DNA of 32,877 nt from the NCBI GenBank assembly GCA_018398765.1, contig JAHBMJ010000808.1:1-32877 (forward strand), given 5' to 3'. The notes under the pieces were generated by a model that searched no databases, was not told the DNA's origin, and worked only from the letters and a program-made list of their open reading frames with translations. The translations under genes and the position numbers were made by a program. Of the stretch, positions 1-10,894 are shown piece after piece (the stretch's first letter is position 1; each line of letters starts with the position of its first letter). Source of the stretch: Chromera velia (lineage: Eukaryota; Sar; Chromeraceae).

Positions 1-390
1 CTCAAAAAGGGGGCCGTAAAAGATGTTCCAGCACCAAAAAAGTCAACACAGCTGTTCGGGAAAACGTTTAGCTGATCGGTTTACCTCTGCATAAAGTAAA
101 AAGGGGTGAAACGTTAATTTCAGTGCAGCTCAAAACATTTTTTTTTTGAGAGCAAACCATCAAGATTTAGGTTTTTTCATTTGAATCAGCATGCGTGATG
201 GATCGGTACTTGCAAAAGTTTTTTCGGGACCTTCATATTTGAGGTTGAAAGTCATATTGATCAAATATTTGATATAGGTCTTTAAACACTAGGTCCTCCC
301 TGACTGGATATTTGATTTGAGCTTAAGCCCTATCTCAAATCAAATTAAATCAAATCAAACATGGTTACTAAGCATAAATGAGTGTCTGAC
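1..390 (-). repeat. Dispersed repeat, left copy, inverted relative to 24358-24739
   Basis: The first roughly 370 bases match the reverse complement of 24358-24739 almost base for base, with scattered substitutions and single-base indels. The match starts at base 1, so the repeat probably continues outside the window. The inner end is rich in AAATC-type pentamers and closes with the motif CAAACATGGTTACTA; the other copies end CAAACATGGTCACTA. No coding capacity is visible in the shared part. Family is unknown; a terminal or 5' part of a larger mobile element is possible. Confidence 0.85.
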
Positions 391-688
391 GTTCATATTT
401 GAGGTTGAAAGTCATATTTGATATAGGTCTTTAAACACTAGGTCCTCCCTGACTGGATATTTGATTTGAGCTTAAGCCCTATCTCAAATCAAATTAAATC
501 AAATCAAACATGGTTACTAAGCATAAATGAGTGTCTGACGTTCATATTTGAGGTTGAAAGTCATATTTGATATAGGTCTTTAAACACTAGGTCCTCCCTG
601 ACTGGATATTTGATTTGAGCTTAAGCCCTATCTCAAATCAAATTAAATCAAATCAAACATGGTCACTAAGCATAAATGAGTGTCTGAC
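231..688. repeat. 149-bp tandem repeat, three units
   Basis: The inner part of the dispersed repeat is amplified in tandem. Units start at 231, 391 and 540. The last two are 149 bp long and nearly identical; the first is 160 bp because of an extra stretch near 260. Each unit runs from TTCATATTTGAGGTTG through GGTCCTCCCTGACTGG to CATGGTTACTAAGC. The inverted copy near 24.4 kb has a single unit, so the expansion is local. Confidence 0.9.
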
Positions 689-781
689 GTTCGGTAAGTT
701 CGATGCGCAGCTGGATACACATGCACTGCTAGGGCAGTCCTCTCCCACGAAGGACGATAACACAGATAAGAATGGTTTTCC

Positions 782-1197
782 CTAGGGGTGCATGGTCTTT
801 AGATAGATTTTCTTTTAGTTTAGATTTTTTACCCCCTCCAAACTAATATATTGATCGATCTAAAAAATCTAAAAAAAAATATGTAAAAAATCTATAGTGA
901 AAACAGCCTGAGCGTCGGTCTAGGCGTCGGCCTTTCGCAAGACATGCAATCAGCCTCAATTTTGATATGACCTAGTGGGGCCATATTGATGGATCGCAGG
1001 GTGAACAGATCGAATCAGGTCATAATGAGGTCGATCAGAACTCCATAGGTAGCTAGAGAGTAGTGTCAGTCAAGTGCTAAGGACAATCACCAGATGAACA
1101 CAACGATCACACTCCCGTTTAGAGTAGTTAGATTAGTTAGATAGATTTTTTTTTTTGAAGATCTAATATAAATAATCTATCTAGCGACCACCCCTAG
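782..1197. mobile_element. Non-autonomous hAT-like element (MITE) with 8-bp target duplication
   Basis: The ends are CTAGGGGTG (782) and CACCCCTAG (ending 1197), a perfect 9-bp terminal inverted repeat followed by a looser match sharing TAGATAGATT. The element is flanked by a perfect 8-bp direct repeat, GGTTTTCC, at 774-781 and 1198-1205. An 8-bp duplication with TAGGGGTG-type ends is the known signature of hAT transposons. The 416-bp interior is AT-rich and has no reading frame, so it would depend on a transposase elsewhere. Confidence 0.8.
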
Positions 1198-1205
1198 GGT
1201 TTTCC

Positions 1206-1435
1206 CGTGAGGGCCACTCACTGAATTCCTGCGGCAAGGCAGAGTGGCCTTACATCCTCACAAGGAACGCGTGGCCTTGTCCTCTTTCTACCGAAATCTA
1301 GCTCAGATAAACATACAAGCAATCATTATACTGCATGCATGCATGTATTGAATTGAATTGAGGCAGTTAAAGCCGGTGAGCACACCACTTAGGCTCTGGC
1401 CAATTGCGGGGCGTATAGTAGTACACATCGTATTT
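1206..1435. other. Spacer downstream of the LRR gene
   Basis: Short 3' flank of the minus-strand LRR gene. It contains a TGCATGCATGCATG run at 1332-1345. No gene is apparent; the small plus-strand frame starting at 1358 overlaps the LRR coding end. Confidence 0.5.
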
Positions 1436-4400
1436 TCACACGTCTGCTCCACTGGCATTGAATTCTACAACATCTGGAAACGCCTCAGACAGCGACCGCC
1501 TCCATTTCTCATCAAAGTCTTGACCAGGACGGAGAATCACGCTGTCAAGTGAAGGCATTCGCTTTGACCCTAGGAGAGCCAACAAATCCTCGGCAACCGC
1601 TCCAGTGAACCGGTTGCCCCACAAATCCAGACGTCGGAGGGGAGGGGGGGATCGGGTCATCCACCCCTCTATCAGTGCCCTCAACCCTTCGTCTTCGAGT
1701 TGTGCTCCAGATGCCTCGAACGTCTGTAAAGAAGGCAGCTTCTCTGCAACGAAAACCTCTGAAAGCGCCCTGCCCCCCGCAGGTCGTAAAGGGCTGTAAT
1801 TCAGATTGAGCTTCCGAAGAGACGTCAATTTACCACTCCCCAAACCCACACACAACGCACGGACATTATCAGTCACAATAAGGCCCCTCACACAAAGCTC
1901 TTTCAACCCCTGCAGATGCCCAGAGTTCAGGCCGCCTGACAGCACACGCACTTCATCTACAGCAAAGGGGGGGAATGGATCCGCGAGCGACACGTCGAGT
2001 CGTCGGAGGGACGAAATGTGGGGAGAACTGAGGGCACTGCCGAACGTTTGTGCCCTCTCATGCCCAAGCCCGTTGAGATCCACTTTCAAATCCCCGAGAG
2101 AAGGGATATTTCCATTTCTCACGAGTGCGGACAGACCCTCGAAACCCGTCTTGCTATTGGCCCTTCTGCGGGGGCAAGACAGGCTGCACAGGGCCGGCAG
2201 GCGTCCGGAACCTCTGGACATGCCATTAAGAAAGGCCGAAAACCAATCATAGTGATTCATGTAAGAGCCATTCTGCAGACAGAGAGACTGCAGAGATTCA
2301 AGAGAAGCCTCTGCGTGTGTGAACGCTTCTCCAAACGCTTCCCATTCTGCATCACTGACCACTCCATCTTCTGGACGGAGTGTAAGTCTGTACAACCCCG
2401 ACAACTTCCCTTTCCGAATAACCTGCGCTAGTCCACTCACTCCCGCCTTTACGTTGCAACCCTCCCCCGCGGGCATCAATTTCATCTCCAGCTTCGTTGG
2501 AGGGCCCACCCTCCCTCGGGAGAGACCCTCACAAAGAGGCACAAGACTCTCATTCATGCTCCAACACAGCTTCACACTGCGGAGGGAAGGCACCTTGTTG
2601 GTGCTCAAAACTTCCCCTAACGCTACACATCCCTCCCCCCCCCCTTCCCACGGGTAATCACTTACCAAGCTGAGATAGAGATCTCTGAGGCACGGCAAAC
2701 GCTCCCCACCCAAACCTTCCGCTAGTCCCCTCACCCCCTCATCCCCTTCCTCAATCCAATCTAGATCAAGCTTCTCTAGTGATGGACACCCCCCACTACC
2801 CAATGCCGCCCCCAGAATTGACATTGAATTTCCGTCTGCCTCGACCTTACCCAAACACCCAACTACATTGAGCCGGAAGTTCGTGAGCGAACGCAGGCCC
2901 CCCCCTCTGATCGATTCAGCAAGGGCCCTGACTCCCCCTTCCGGATTCTCATCGCAGATCTCAAGATCTAGACTCTGCAGGCGGGATACCTTTCCTGTGG
3001 CAAAGCTGCCACAGAGGCTAGCGAATATCTCGCTCGTCATGTCGAGCGCACCGGATATGGTTAAGCGGGTCAGGTGGGATAGGTGCCCCAAGCTGAAAGC
3101 GTTCGCAAGGGCCAGTGACCCTGCTGGGTTCTGCTGCCAAGCGTAGTTTGCAGGGAGAACAACCTCTTGGAGGCATGGCGATCCCTTCACCCCCAAGGCA
3201 GCGGCAAATGCTACCAACTGCGAAGAGGAAAGTCGCGCTCGGATGCTGCCCCCCAGATCGAGGCGTTTCAATTTAGGGAAACGACCAGGGACCAACAACG
3301 AGGCAGCCGACAACTGCGCATCCATCCCCTCTGCCTCCAACTCTCTATCAAACAACAAATTTTCGTTTAAGTTCAGCTCCTCCAACTCTTTCAGAGCACT
3401 GGTGGAGAGAAGTTCGGCTATGGGGGTAAACTCTCTCTGGTCCGACCTGACTTCGGGTTCTGTGAGGAAATTGTTCTTCAAAACAAAAGTGCGCAAATGA
3501 GGAAGCCCCCCTGCTTTGACTGCAGAAGCCAGGTGGTGCACTCCTGCCGACATGATGTTGTTTCCCTCAAGGTCGAGGGTCTGCAGTGAAGTTAGCTTCT
3601 TTGCTTTCACTGCTTCCCCCAAAGCTTCCACTCCCTCTGCTTTGGCCTTTGTATGGGCCAGTTTGAGGGACTGCAGGGGGAGAGAATGTGGCGCCGAAGT
3701 CAGACCCGTTACAAGCGCCTTCAGCCCCGAAGGGCCCAGAGGGTTCCCGGAGAGATCAAGGCTCAGAAGGTTGGGGAGCCCGCCAGAGGCAAAGACCGGA
3801 CTCAGTCTCTCGACAGACACGCGGCGGAGTCGGTTGCCTGCATGAAGAGGAACAGGGGGAAGGGGCGTTCGTTGATCTTTCCGGCGTGCTGAGAGAAGGA
3901 TTCCATGCAAGAGAAGGAGAAGACCAGACAGACACAGCATGCCTGCATGCCACCTCTCGGGACTCCTCGAGACTGCCCCCGACAGGAAGAAAAATCGGGT
4001 AATAGGGGTGGAAGCACAGCTGAATACAGGGAAGCGAACAACTCGGATCTACATATGAATATACAGGCAAACACATGCATGCAAACACTTGTATGCACAC
4101 ATGCACACACATTAATGTAACGCTGCGGCAGGCCGGTGGGGCCGGGCGGCAGGCGGACAAGGACTACACAAATAGACGCACGAGACTGAAAGAAGAGGAT
4201 CTAGACATCCGAGAAGTGAAAATAGGGGGCTATGCACCACAGAGACAACTGCACTCAGATTGTTTTGAGCGCTCATCTGTGCAACAGACCAGCTTCGATC
4301 GAGGGAGAAAAATTCCGCCATTCCTTCATTACAGTCTCGTCAGTCACTGTGATGTGAAAGAACTGACCGTTCAAGAGGAGGTGCTCAAGAGAGGGGGGAA

Positions 4401-5832
4401 GCTGCTGAAAGAAGGCGCCAGCTCTCTCATCCAGATCGCGATCTGCAGGGACGAATTGAAGGAAAAAAAGACAAGGAAGGAACAAGCAAGATTCTTCGAT
4501 CCAACCCATGTAGGATCCAAAACTCCGCCAATGAATATTCAGTTCCTCATTCGTTGGTCGAACGGTGGGGGCTCGAGAAGGTCGTCAATTCTAAACGAAA
4601 AGGCTCATCATACCTCTGCAAGGAAGAGAAAAAAAGCGACGGGTGACCTCATGGGACAATCAACTGTTGATTTAGCAGACCTATCCGTTTCTTCTGTCTT
4701 GATTATTTGCACGAGGTTGTCAGTCGTTCAGTCGAACAAGGAATTCAAAGGAGGGCTGTACCGAATGTGCCGCAGCGCTTACACACGAGGAAACTTCGTT
4801 TGCGAACCATCAAAATCCCAGAGACACAAACAAAAGACTGACTGGAAAGGTCGAGAGTCTTCAAAGAGCTGAAGAATGGCGATTGTCCCGTTCCTCCTTC
4901 CTTCATACGCAGAGAGGAGAGGAGGATTGGCAGAGAGGCTTCCTTGCAGACATGGGGACCTGCAGAGAGAATGGGGGGGAGGGGGGAGGCGGGGAGGGAG
5001 AAAGATGATAGAAGGAATCCTCTCTCTCTCTCTCTCTCTCTCCCTCTGTGCGTGTGCGTGCGTTCAGGAACAGAGTCGTGCAAAAAACCCTCAGCCTTTC
5101 GGCAGTCTCCATGTCGGAACATTTTCTGCTCTAAAGGTCAGTCTACTTCTCTTCCTTCCACTCGCATTTCAAGAGTTTCAAAGATAAGTCTCTTCCACTG
5201 ACCGCATCTGAGCGTCTCCACAACACCAGGCCCCGAGGGAAGGGAGGAAAGCAGAAGCTTCAGCTTGCGGTCACTCAAAGAGAAGTCTGCGAAGATGAAA
5301 ACAGATTTCCACCCATGCTTGGCCACGCATTACAAGTGGATTTGAGTCTTGTGCAGCGGAGGAAAAGAAGGTCTGGAAATATAAGAGACACAAGACAGAA
5401 AGGCTCTTACAGAATGATCCAGAAAGACAGCAGACAGGGTGGCAGGCAGGGTTCAAAAGAAACAACATGAAAGCCGAGAGAATGCGCACACAAAGCAGAC
5501 GAAATGACGGATATCAGCATGCCAAGCAGAGACGGAATCTCCTGCGAAATCGGGTGCCTTTCTTCTCAACGCGGACACTGATCCAACTCTTTTACGTCTT
5601 TTCTCGACCGAGAGAGAGGAGAGAAAGATACAGAAATTTGAGGTCGCCCTTCCGTTTCTTTCTGCTCCGCCACAGACATATTACCAAAAGATGAGGGGAG
5701 GAGGAACAAAAGCGGAATGACGATTTCAGGTCCCCCTCCACTCACCCGACAGGTCAAGGCTCTCAAAGGGCAAATGACACCGTCCCTGCAGAGGGGCAGG
5801 CAGGCAAAAAGAATGCAGCAACAAGAGAGCGT
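1436..5832 (-). CDS. Multi-exon leucine-rich-repeat protein (RNI/NLRC3-like), 5' end not resolved
   Basis: The large 3' exon (3837 down to 1436, 800 codons) is almost entirely RNI-type leucine-rich repeats of about 28 residues, with units such as LPNLLSLDLSGNPLG. Four upstream exons fit: 5832-5746, 5286-5203, 4959-4843 and 4442-4368. Each has a pyrimidine-CAG acceptor, a GTCAGT or GTGAGT donor, and phase 1 at both ends. Splicing rebuilds repeat consensus across the joints (for example LEHLLLNGNRL). The visible chain is 920 aa. A further 72-bp phase-1 exon at 6004-5933 is possible, but it is a poor LRR. A methionine within the large exon frame at 3940 is preceded by a pseudo signal peptide, which I read as intron. 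Such proteins form curved scaffolds for protein binding; partner and location are unknown. The start exon was not found. Confidence 0.85.
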
Positions 5833-7000
5833 CTGCACAAAAGCCGACAACCACATCATGCCGAGTTCTCTCCCGAGTGAAAAAAAAAATGTTGCACCTG
5901 AGGCTGGACAGAGCGAAGTGAGGCTCACTCACCGTTTTGTTGAACTGCAGGAAAACCCACGCGAGTCCGAACCCGTTCCTGTCCGATTCCCATTGGGAGA
6001 CTTCCTGCAAAAGAATAATCACAAGGTTTCGTTCTGGGCATGCAAGAAGCACGAGAAAGAAAATGTGAAAACATTTCGCAAATTCACAAGAGGCAATCTG
6101 TATCTAGAGAGACGCGCACCTGTGCGGTCGGGCAAGCGTGTTCGAAGACCACACGCACTTCTCCATCCTGTCTCTCCGCAGGTCTTTTTTGGGAATTTCG
6201 GACTGGTTCTCCGGCTGCAGACGAGGAGAGCACACGGGGCAGCGGAGACAGGAAATCATAGAAGACGGAGACGGCAAAGAGACAGCAGTTTTTCTGCTCA
6301 GATAGGACAGGGACGACGGACCTGAAGAAGGCAGCTCTGAAGTCGTGACTGATCGTGACATGCTTTCAACGATTGGAACGGATGACAGCGAGAGAAAATA
6401 CACTGACAAAATAGGCGTCTTCGACTTCGGAAGACCCCTTGTGACAAAAAGAGAGCGCGAAAAACGAGCGTCGAGAGGTCAAGCAGTCAGAGGAGCACTG
6501 AGAGTAGGAGACCCAGTCCGCTGGAGATGGTTGGCCCGGGGACTGCTTTCCTAGAGTGATGTACGAAGGTGTGAAAGATTGCAACAAAATATAACAAAAT
6601 ACAACAAAATTTTTAGAGGCTTGCATTAAGTATCATTAAGTGAATTCGAGATCTGGTCTGGCTTTTGTGCGAAGGCTCTCGGGGGGACGCGGGGGCGGGG
6701 GGGGGTGGGGAGGGCGGAGCCTCCCTTTAATTCACGCGTAAGGGGCACCATGCAGGGGTCCCTTCCAGCCCGAGTGCCTTCTCGGGAGGGAAGTGGCAGG
6801 ATTTTGGTTAGTGGCAGCGTTCTCCAGGTCGTTTGACTCGGAGGGCGCAAAGTGAACGACTCTTTCTGGGTATGCCAGAAGAAAGAATTCTGAAGATAAA
6901 TTGAAGGAGGGAGAAAAATGGAAGAAAAATGAATCAGAGATAATCGGAGGACAGAGAAGGGAGATAAACAAAAGAAGGAAGTCAACTAGAAAGGGGGTAG
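5833..7000. other. Probable 5' exons/introns and upstream region of the LRR gene
   Basis: Besides the candidate exon at 5933-6004 (-), a possible minus-strand exon lies near 6119-6221, with a CTGCAG acceptor and a CAG/GTGCGC donor, but its phase does not fit the next exon. No first exon with a convincing start was found. 6560-6612 holds an ACAAAAT-type short repeat. The long plus-strand frames here are antisense. Confidence 0.35.
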
Positions 7001-7724
7001 ATTCGTAGGGTCTTCTTTTGATTAAGATCTTTTTCCCGGGGCGAAGGGTAGCCTTGGCTAAGGGAAAAGAATGTTATAAGGTTTTGCTCTGCCTGTCTTC
7101 TCTCCATCAGAGTCGATCTGGTTCTCCTATCCTGCAGTTGAGGGTACGAGTGATGAACCACGCATTAAAAATAATCGATAAACAGACGCGCTGTTAAACA
7201 ATCGGACAAACTACGCTAGATCCGCCCCTTGTATATGGGGAATCTGATGTGGCATGCATGACAAAACCCCTTATCATCATTTCTGATCATTTCGCGCTCT
7301 TCGTCGTGCATATCAATATTATTTCAGCAGATTTCGGGTGGTACCGGGTGGTACTCTAACCCCTGCCCCCCCTCCCCCTAATCGATGCTCTGCCAAAGCC
7401 CTAGCTGCATATAATGTATTTTTTTATAGTTTTTGAATGTTTTTCGCTTTTATAAAAGATCGATCGATAATGGTGATTTAATGAATAAAAAAAAATCTTA
7501 AAAATCAATTCTAAAATTGAAAAGTACGGTTTAAGTACCCCCATATTTACCTCAGTACTAGCCTCAGTAGTACATTGAGGGCCTAGTCTTAGGCTTCGGT
7601 TTAGGATTTAACCTTATACGTACAGTAGCCTACTCATACCACCCTGCCCTGCCTATCCACCCATAACACCTAGTTACTGTAATATCTAAGCCAATCTAAG
7701 CCTTACTAACCCTTTACATATCAT
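7001..7724. other. AT-rich intergenic spacer
   Basis: No reading frame of note. There is a small direct repeat of GGGTGGTACC near 7337-7352, GATCGATCGATAA near 7460, and CTAAGCC repeats near 7687-7706. I see no gene. Confidence 0.5.
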
Positions 7725-7732
7725 CATCAAAC

Positions 7733-7997
7733 AACCTCCCTGAACTTAAGCGCCACTAAAAAAAATATAATTAAGATTATCTCTATCTGCGGCATCTTTT
7801 TTCAAGAGACCGTCCATGTCTGGCGTCGCCTGCGGCGTAGATGGTCAAGACACCGTCCAGATATGCGGCTTTGGCTTTCAAGAATTTTTAAGACACCAAT
7901 GTCACACCATAAATGATCTACGCCTACGGCGCAGACTTTCAAGTTTATCCAAAAATGCGGCCTAAACTTTTAAGTGGTAGTTAGGTTCAGGGAGGTC
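7733..7997. mobile_element. Short inverted-repeat element (MITE) with 8-bp target duplication
   Basis: The ends AACCTCCCTGAAC (7733) and GTTCAGGGAGGTC (ending 7997) are inverted repeats over 12 bp, with weaker pairing further in. A perfect 8-bp direct repeat, CATCAAAC, flanks them at 7725-7732 and 7998-8005. The 265-bp interior carries diverged inverted GCGGC/TACGGCGCAGA-type blocks and no reading frame. The 8-bp duplication suggests mobilisation by a hAT-class transposase, though the ends differ from those of the element at 782. Confidence 0.75.
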
Positions 7998-8005
7998 CAT
8001 CAAAC

Positions 8006-8758
8006 TGTAGCGCTCCTAGGTAGTGCTCTTTATAGTTTTTACTATAATATTAGATTGTTTTATAACACCTGTTCTATTATGATTTTAACTAGGATTTTTA
8101 GTATCTTTTATGCTTTAGAACACACTATTATTATAGCTAGCAGAGCCTAGTATGTAGTACTAGCAGGTATACAGGTATATACAACCTAATAATACAGGCA
8201 AAATGGCTAGCAAAATGGTTATAATTAAAGTGATGTTAGGCCGTCAAATGCGTGGTTATTCGTTAGTGCCTTTCCAAGGCCGCTTGGGCGTGCGAGCCCT
8301 GTTTGTGGGACACATTCATATATGTTGTTCTAATTTTTATGGTGTGCTGTGTGCGTGAAACGGCGAGATTCATCCTACCGTGTATCTAGTTTGCAGTGTT
8401 GCATCGATCCCCTTTCTCCCTGGACCTGAATTACCGTGAGATCTATTACGTGAATATTATCATCAACCCCTAGACTTTATCAAGTGATCAAGAACTGGCT
8501 CTGAACTCTAGTCTGAACTGCTGATCGACATCTCATTTACTGGCTCTAGAATTGAAATTTTTTTCAAAATTCGAATGAATTTTTCTTTTACCGGTGTAAT
8601 ATGTTGTTGTGTTCACTTCTCATAGCAAATTACCTTAAGGTCTCCGCCGGGCACCTGCACAAATCAGCAGCCTCTGCCATTCCTTGTCTACCAGCCTCTC
8701 ACCCACGCGGACCAAAGCCAGCCTGTCTCAATCCGACAGTTCCCTCTCCTAGCTATTT
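8006..8758. other. Intergenic spacer downstream of the EF-hand gene
   Basis: AT-rich to about 8600 and then GC-rich toward the stop codon of the minus-strand gene; it probably includes that gene's 3' UTR. No other gene or clear repeat is seen. Confidence 0.4.
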
Positions 8759-10859
8759 TCAGGTCGAGCGCTTGGCTCCCAGTCTCCGCATCCTCACTGC
8801 ACCCACATGCTCCTGGCGAGTCCCCCCCCCGTCTGCCCCACTCCCTGCAGGCCATGCAGCAGGCTCAGGACGGAACTCTGGGCGCTGTGTTTTCTCTTTG
8901 ATCCCCCCGTTTCCCGTCTCCTCTCTCTGAACCTTCAGTTGGGTCTCACCTGCCTGAGGCTGGGGCTTGGGATGAGGGCGGACTTCGAGTGCGTCTGTAT
9001 CGTCCTCCTGAACTTCCTCGTTGGAGGCCTCAGTCGACTTGGCGCTCGCACGGACCTTCCCCCGCATGTCGGGTTGGAGCACCGTGCAGGGGCTGGGGCG
9101 GACTGTGGAAGAGAAGGGGACTAGGTGAGTGCCTTCGTCCTCTAGGTCTTCTGCAGGGAGGGGGTGCTCACACACAGGCACACGGGGAGCACCTCCGGCA
9201 AGCCCACGGGGGTGCTCCGGACGGGATCTGTGAACGACTCTCGCAGGCTCATGAGAATCCCCCCTGCTCAACCCTCCCCCTCCAACTACCGTTTTCTGTT
9301 GACTGCGACCCTCAGAAGCATGGGGGGGCGTACTGTGAGGAAGAGGAGAGACGAAAGCGGGAGGGGCGGAGGGAGCACCCCCCCTTGGACCGAACGAGAG
9401 GGAAGAGGGACCAGGAGAAGTACTAGTGTTGGGGGACCCTCCCTGCTGATGCATTTGCAGTAGAGTCGCCCCCCTTCCACCCCCTGGACCAACATTCCCC
9501 CCCCCCTCTGCTTTTCCTCTTCCCTGCTGCTGCTGATTCAGAGGGCAGCCCTGGTGATGCTGCATGAGAATGCGAGTAGACGTGAAGGGAGGCACTCCTG
9601 TGCCATTCGACTGCCCTCCCTCCTCTCTGTTTGACTGAGACTGACGAGGGTCCTCGAACAACCCTGTCGCGTCTACGACTTGGAGCATTCCGGGAACCCC
9701 CCCCTCCCCCCCTTCTCCTGTGGTGTGCTCTGGTGTCCCCCCAAGTCCTCTATTGACAGTCTGAAGAGGAACGCCGCGATTCACAGCTGCAAGGCTGTTG
9801 TGTGTCTCTGAGGGGATAGAAGCTACAGGAGAACGAGACGGAAGAGACGGCAGGAATTGGGGAGGAGGGGGGGGCATGGGCACATACTTCATTGGAGGGC
9901 TTCGAAGGGGGGAACCTGCGGGCCCCGGCCATACCTGATTTGCCACTGCTTCTCTGAACTGACCGAGGAGGGATCTGAGTTCCCTCCCTGATAGAGGCTT
10001 CAGACGTCTTGACAAAGGACCCCCCCCCGAAACACGATTGTCTAGAGAGACGGCAAGCCATTCTCGGAAACTCTTTTCTTCTTCTGGGGTCATCGTGCTT
10101 AGAGACGGGAGACGTGGGTTGGCATCAGAGGATTCGGAATGCTCACGAATCCAATGGAGAGCCTGACAGGCCTCGAGAACGTCGTTATCAAATGGCATCA
10201 AAAGTCTCCCAAGGGAAAAAGGCTGAGAGACCCTACCCCCCCCTTGCAGAGCCAATCTAGAAGACTCCGTGTCCTCCTCGGGAATCGGAAGGAGAGGAAA
10301 CGAGGCATTGTGACCGCACACAGGCCCGGAGCCCAGGCGAATGCGGAAAAGCTGGGAGGTGCCTCGTATCTTCTGCTCACGACAGAGCTCATAGAACTGC
10401 ACAAAGACAGAAAGAAAAACAGGCGGGAGAAAGCATTTCGTCCAATCTTCTCGAACACTTTCGAAACATCCAAAGAGAAACTAGGAAACCGAAATGCTCC
10501 AAGCTCTTTTGTTTTTTTCAGACAGCAAGAGACCCACCCTTCCTTCAATGGTTCGTTTGCCTTCCCTCATGCAGATCCCAGGCGTCGCCATAATAAAGCA
10601 CCACGGTGCTCCTGGCTTCCAAACCACAAATAATCAGTGGCTCCCTACAGTCCTTCTTCAACGACTATTTGGATTACCTATCCACTCACTCAGTCGTCTA
10701 GCTAGCTGACCTGTTGGAACGTCACGGTGCCCCTTCTGGAGGCTTCCAACAAGTCCAGAGCGCTCGTGGAGGCGTTGCCTATCGACTCAGGGTGGTCGTC
10801 AATCAGCCAGAACAAGTCACTCATCAGGGAGTCCCACTGCTTCGGGGCCAGGACACCTG

Positions 10860-10894
<35 letters not shown>

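Noticed and set aside
231-688. CRISPR-like array
   Set aside because: The repeats are direct and contiguous with no variable spacers, in a eukaryotic setting.
3838-3940. Signal peptide on the LRR protein (MLCLSGLLLLLHG)
   Set aside because: The segment lies just upstream of a strong CAG acceptor at 3838-3840, and splicing the previous exon to 3837 restores the LRR consensus. It is best read as intron.
4075-4872. 265-codon plus-strand ORF
   Set aside because: It is antisense to two splice-consistent LRR exons and has low-complexity, unstructured composition. It is open because the opposite strand is coding.
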